In this document: positions 63,601 through 64,000 of the stretch, one piece after another
Numbering within the stretch: the first letter of the stretch is position 1
How the letters are laid out: every line of letters begins with the position of its first letter
DNA from: Catellatospora sichuanensis
GTDB lineage: Bacteria; Actinomycetota; Actinomycetes; Mycobacteriales; Micromonosporaceae
Direction of reading: 5' to 3'
NCBI RefSeq assembly: GCF_007483665.1
Contig: NZ_VIQO01000025.1
Span: forward strand, 62,001 to 126,000
Length of the DNA stretch: 64,000 bases
The notes under the pieces: generated by a model
The model's input: only the letters and a program-made list of their open reading frames with translations
Databases searched by the model: none
What the model was told of the DNA's origin: nothing
Program-made: the position numbers and the translations under genes

Positions 63601-63990
63601 GATGCTGGTGGCCACCCGGCCCCAGCCGCTGAACAGCGGCACTCCGGCATCGTCGACCAGCTCGCCCTCGGGCACCAGCGTGATGACGCCGAGCGCGAGC
63701 ACGCTCGATCCGACGTCGATGACCAGGTAGACGATCATGGTCCACCAGGCGATCCGCTTGCGCCGTGCGGTCGCCGCGGCGAGGACCGCCATGAACGCGG
63801 CGTACGCGAGGTTCGCCGGGACCGGGATCAGGACGTCGTCCAGCACCCGGCGCACCGTCTGGGTGCTGTGCCCGATCGCGCCGCCGACTGCGGCCAGGGC
63901 GCTGATCAGGGCGATGCAGGCGATCAGGATGGCGAATACGCGGGGCACCGATTCCCGCCAGTCGCGTTTCGCGCGGGTCGCCGTGTCCAC
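60694..63990 (-). CDS. lysX: Bifunctional lysylphosphatidylglycerol synthetase / lysyl-tRNA synthetase
   Basis: Protein of 1098 residues. The N-terminal half (about 1-590) has several membrane helices and a MprF-like transferase domain ([35 protein letters not shown]). The C-terminal half has an OB-fold anticodon domain ([32 protein letters not shown]) and a class II LysRS core ([41 protein letters not shown], and motif 3 [16 protein letters not shown]). As in mycobacterial LysX, it charges tRNA-Lys and moves lysine onto phosphatidylglycerol, reducing membrane negative charge (family knowledge). GTG 63990 follows GAGGTG. Confidence 0.96.
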   Translation of the reverse strand: [1098 protein letters not shown]

Positions 63991-64000
63991 GTGCCACCTC

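Overview
The window is 64 kb of very GC-rich, gene-dense actinobacterial chromosome. Codon use, GTG/TTG starts, CBM2-bearing secreted polysaccharidases, a MprF-LysRS fusion (LysX) and GAAGGGCACCTTC-type palindromes between genes all suggest a soil-type filamentous actinomycete, most likely family Micromonosporaceae. That family assignment is inference; no rRNA, tRNA, CRISPR array, transposase or phage gene was seen. The window opens inside a sugar-binding-protein gene and closes just upstream of the lysX start codon.

Layout. 1-6.8 kb: tail of a sugar ABC transporter (binding protein and two permeases, no ATPase), an SDR and a GNAT enzyme, then a long non-coding stretch with three CebR/LacI-type operators ahead of a GH1 beta-glucosidase. 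6.9-18 kb: Ser/Thr kinase, Gfo/Idh/MocA oxidoreductase, AA10 lytic polysaccharide monooxygenase with CBM2, Na+/H+ antiporter, FHA-ABC exporter, VOC protein and a thioredoxin/DUF4395 pair. 18-28.2 kb: MFS exporter with a winged-helix-like tail, GH18 chitinase, SGNH hydrolase, SDR, TPR membrane protein, two small proteins and an amidase with a golvesin-like domain. 28.4-39.7 kb: trmB, TM2 protein, valS preceded by a 19-codon valine-rich leader, modC with a molbindin regulator but no modAB, YceI, a class A PBP and a GH6 cellulase. 40-47.3 kb: TetR divergent from an FMO/BVMO-SDR-hydrolase operon, an MDR sugar/alcohol dehydrogenase and a prolyl oligopeptidase. 47.4-53.8 kb: DUF4184 protein, small unknowns, GNAT, a frameshifted metallophosphoesterase, a sirtuin and a 2H phosphoesterase. 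53.9-64 kb: Entner-Doudoroff-type module (KDG kinase, KDPG aldolase, IclR), DUF937/YidB and DUF2127 proteins, a secreted cell-wall protein, a NodB deacetylase and lysX.

Functional logic. The LPMO, GH6, GH18, GH1, SGNH hydrolase and sugar transporter form a dispersed polysaccharide-use kit for cellulose and chitin. The KDG kinase/KDPG aldolase module handles 2-keto-3-deoxy sugars. PBP, amidase, NodB deacetylase, LysX and the Ala/Pro/Lys-rich secreted protein concern the envelope.

Most worth following up: (i) a hairpin family present five times, each time exactly at a convergent gene junction; (ii) two further palindromic repeat families with two copies each, plus a perfect 26-bp inverted repeat; (iii) a candidate valine leader peptide and Shine-Dalgarno-sequestering hairpin before valS; (iv) a duplicated 3' end of the prolyl oligopeptidase gene that forms the end of the next gene; (v) a beta-glucosidase whose N-terminal extension resembles a LacI helix-turn-helix.
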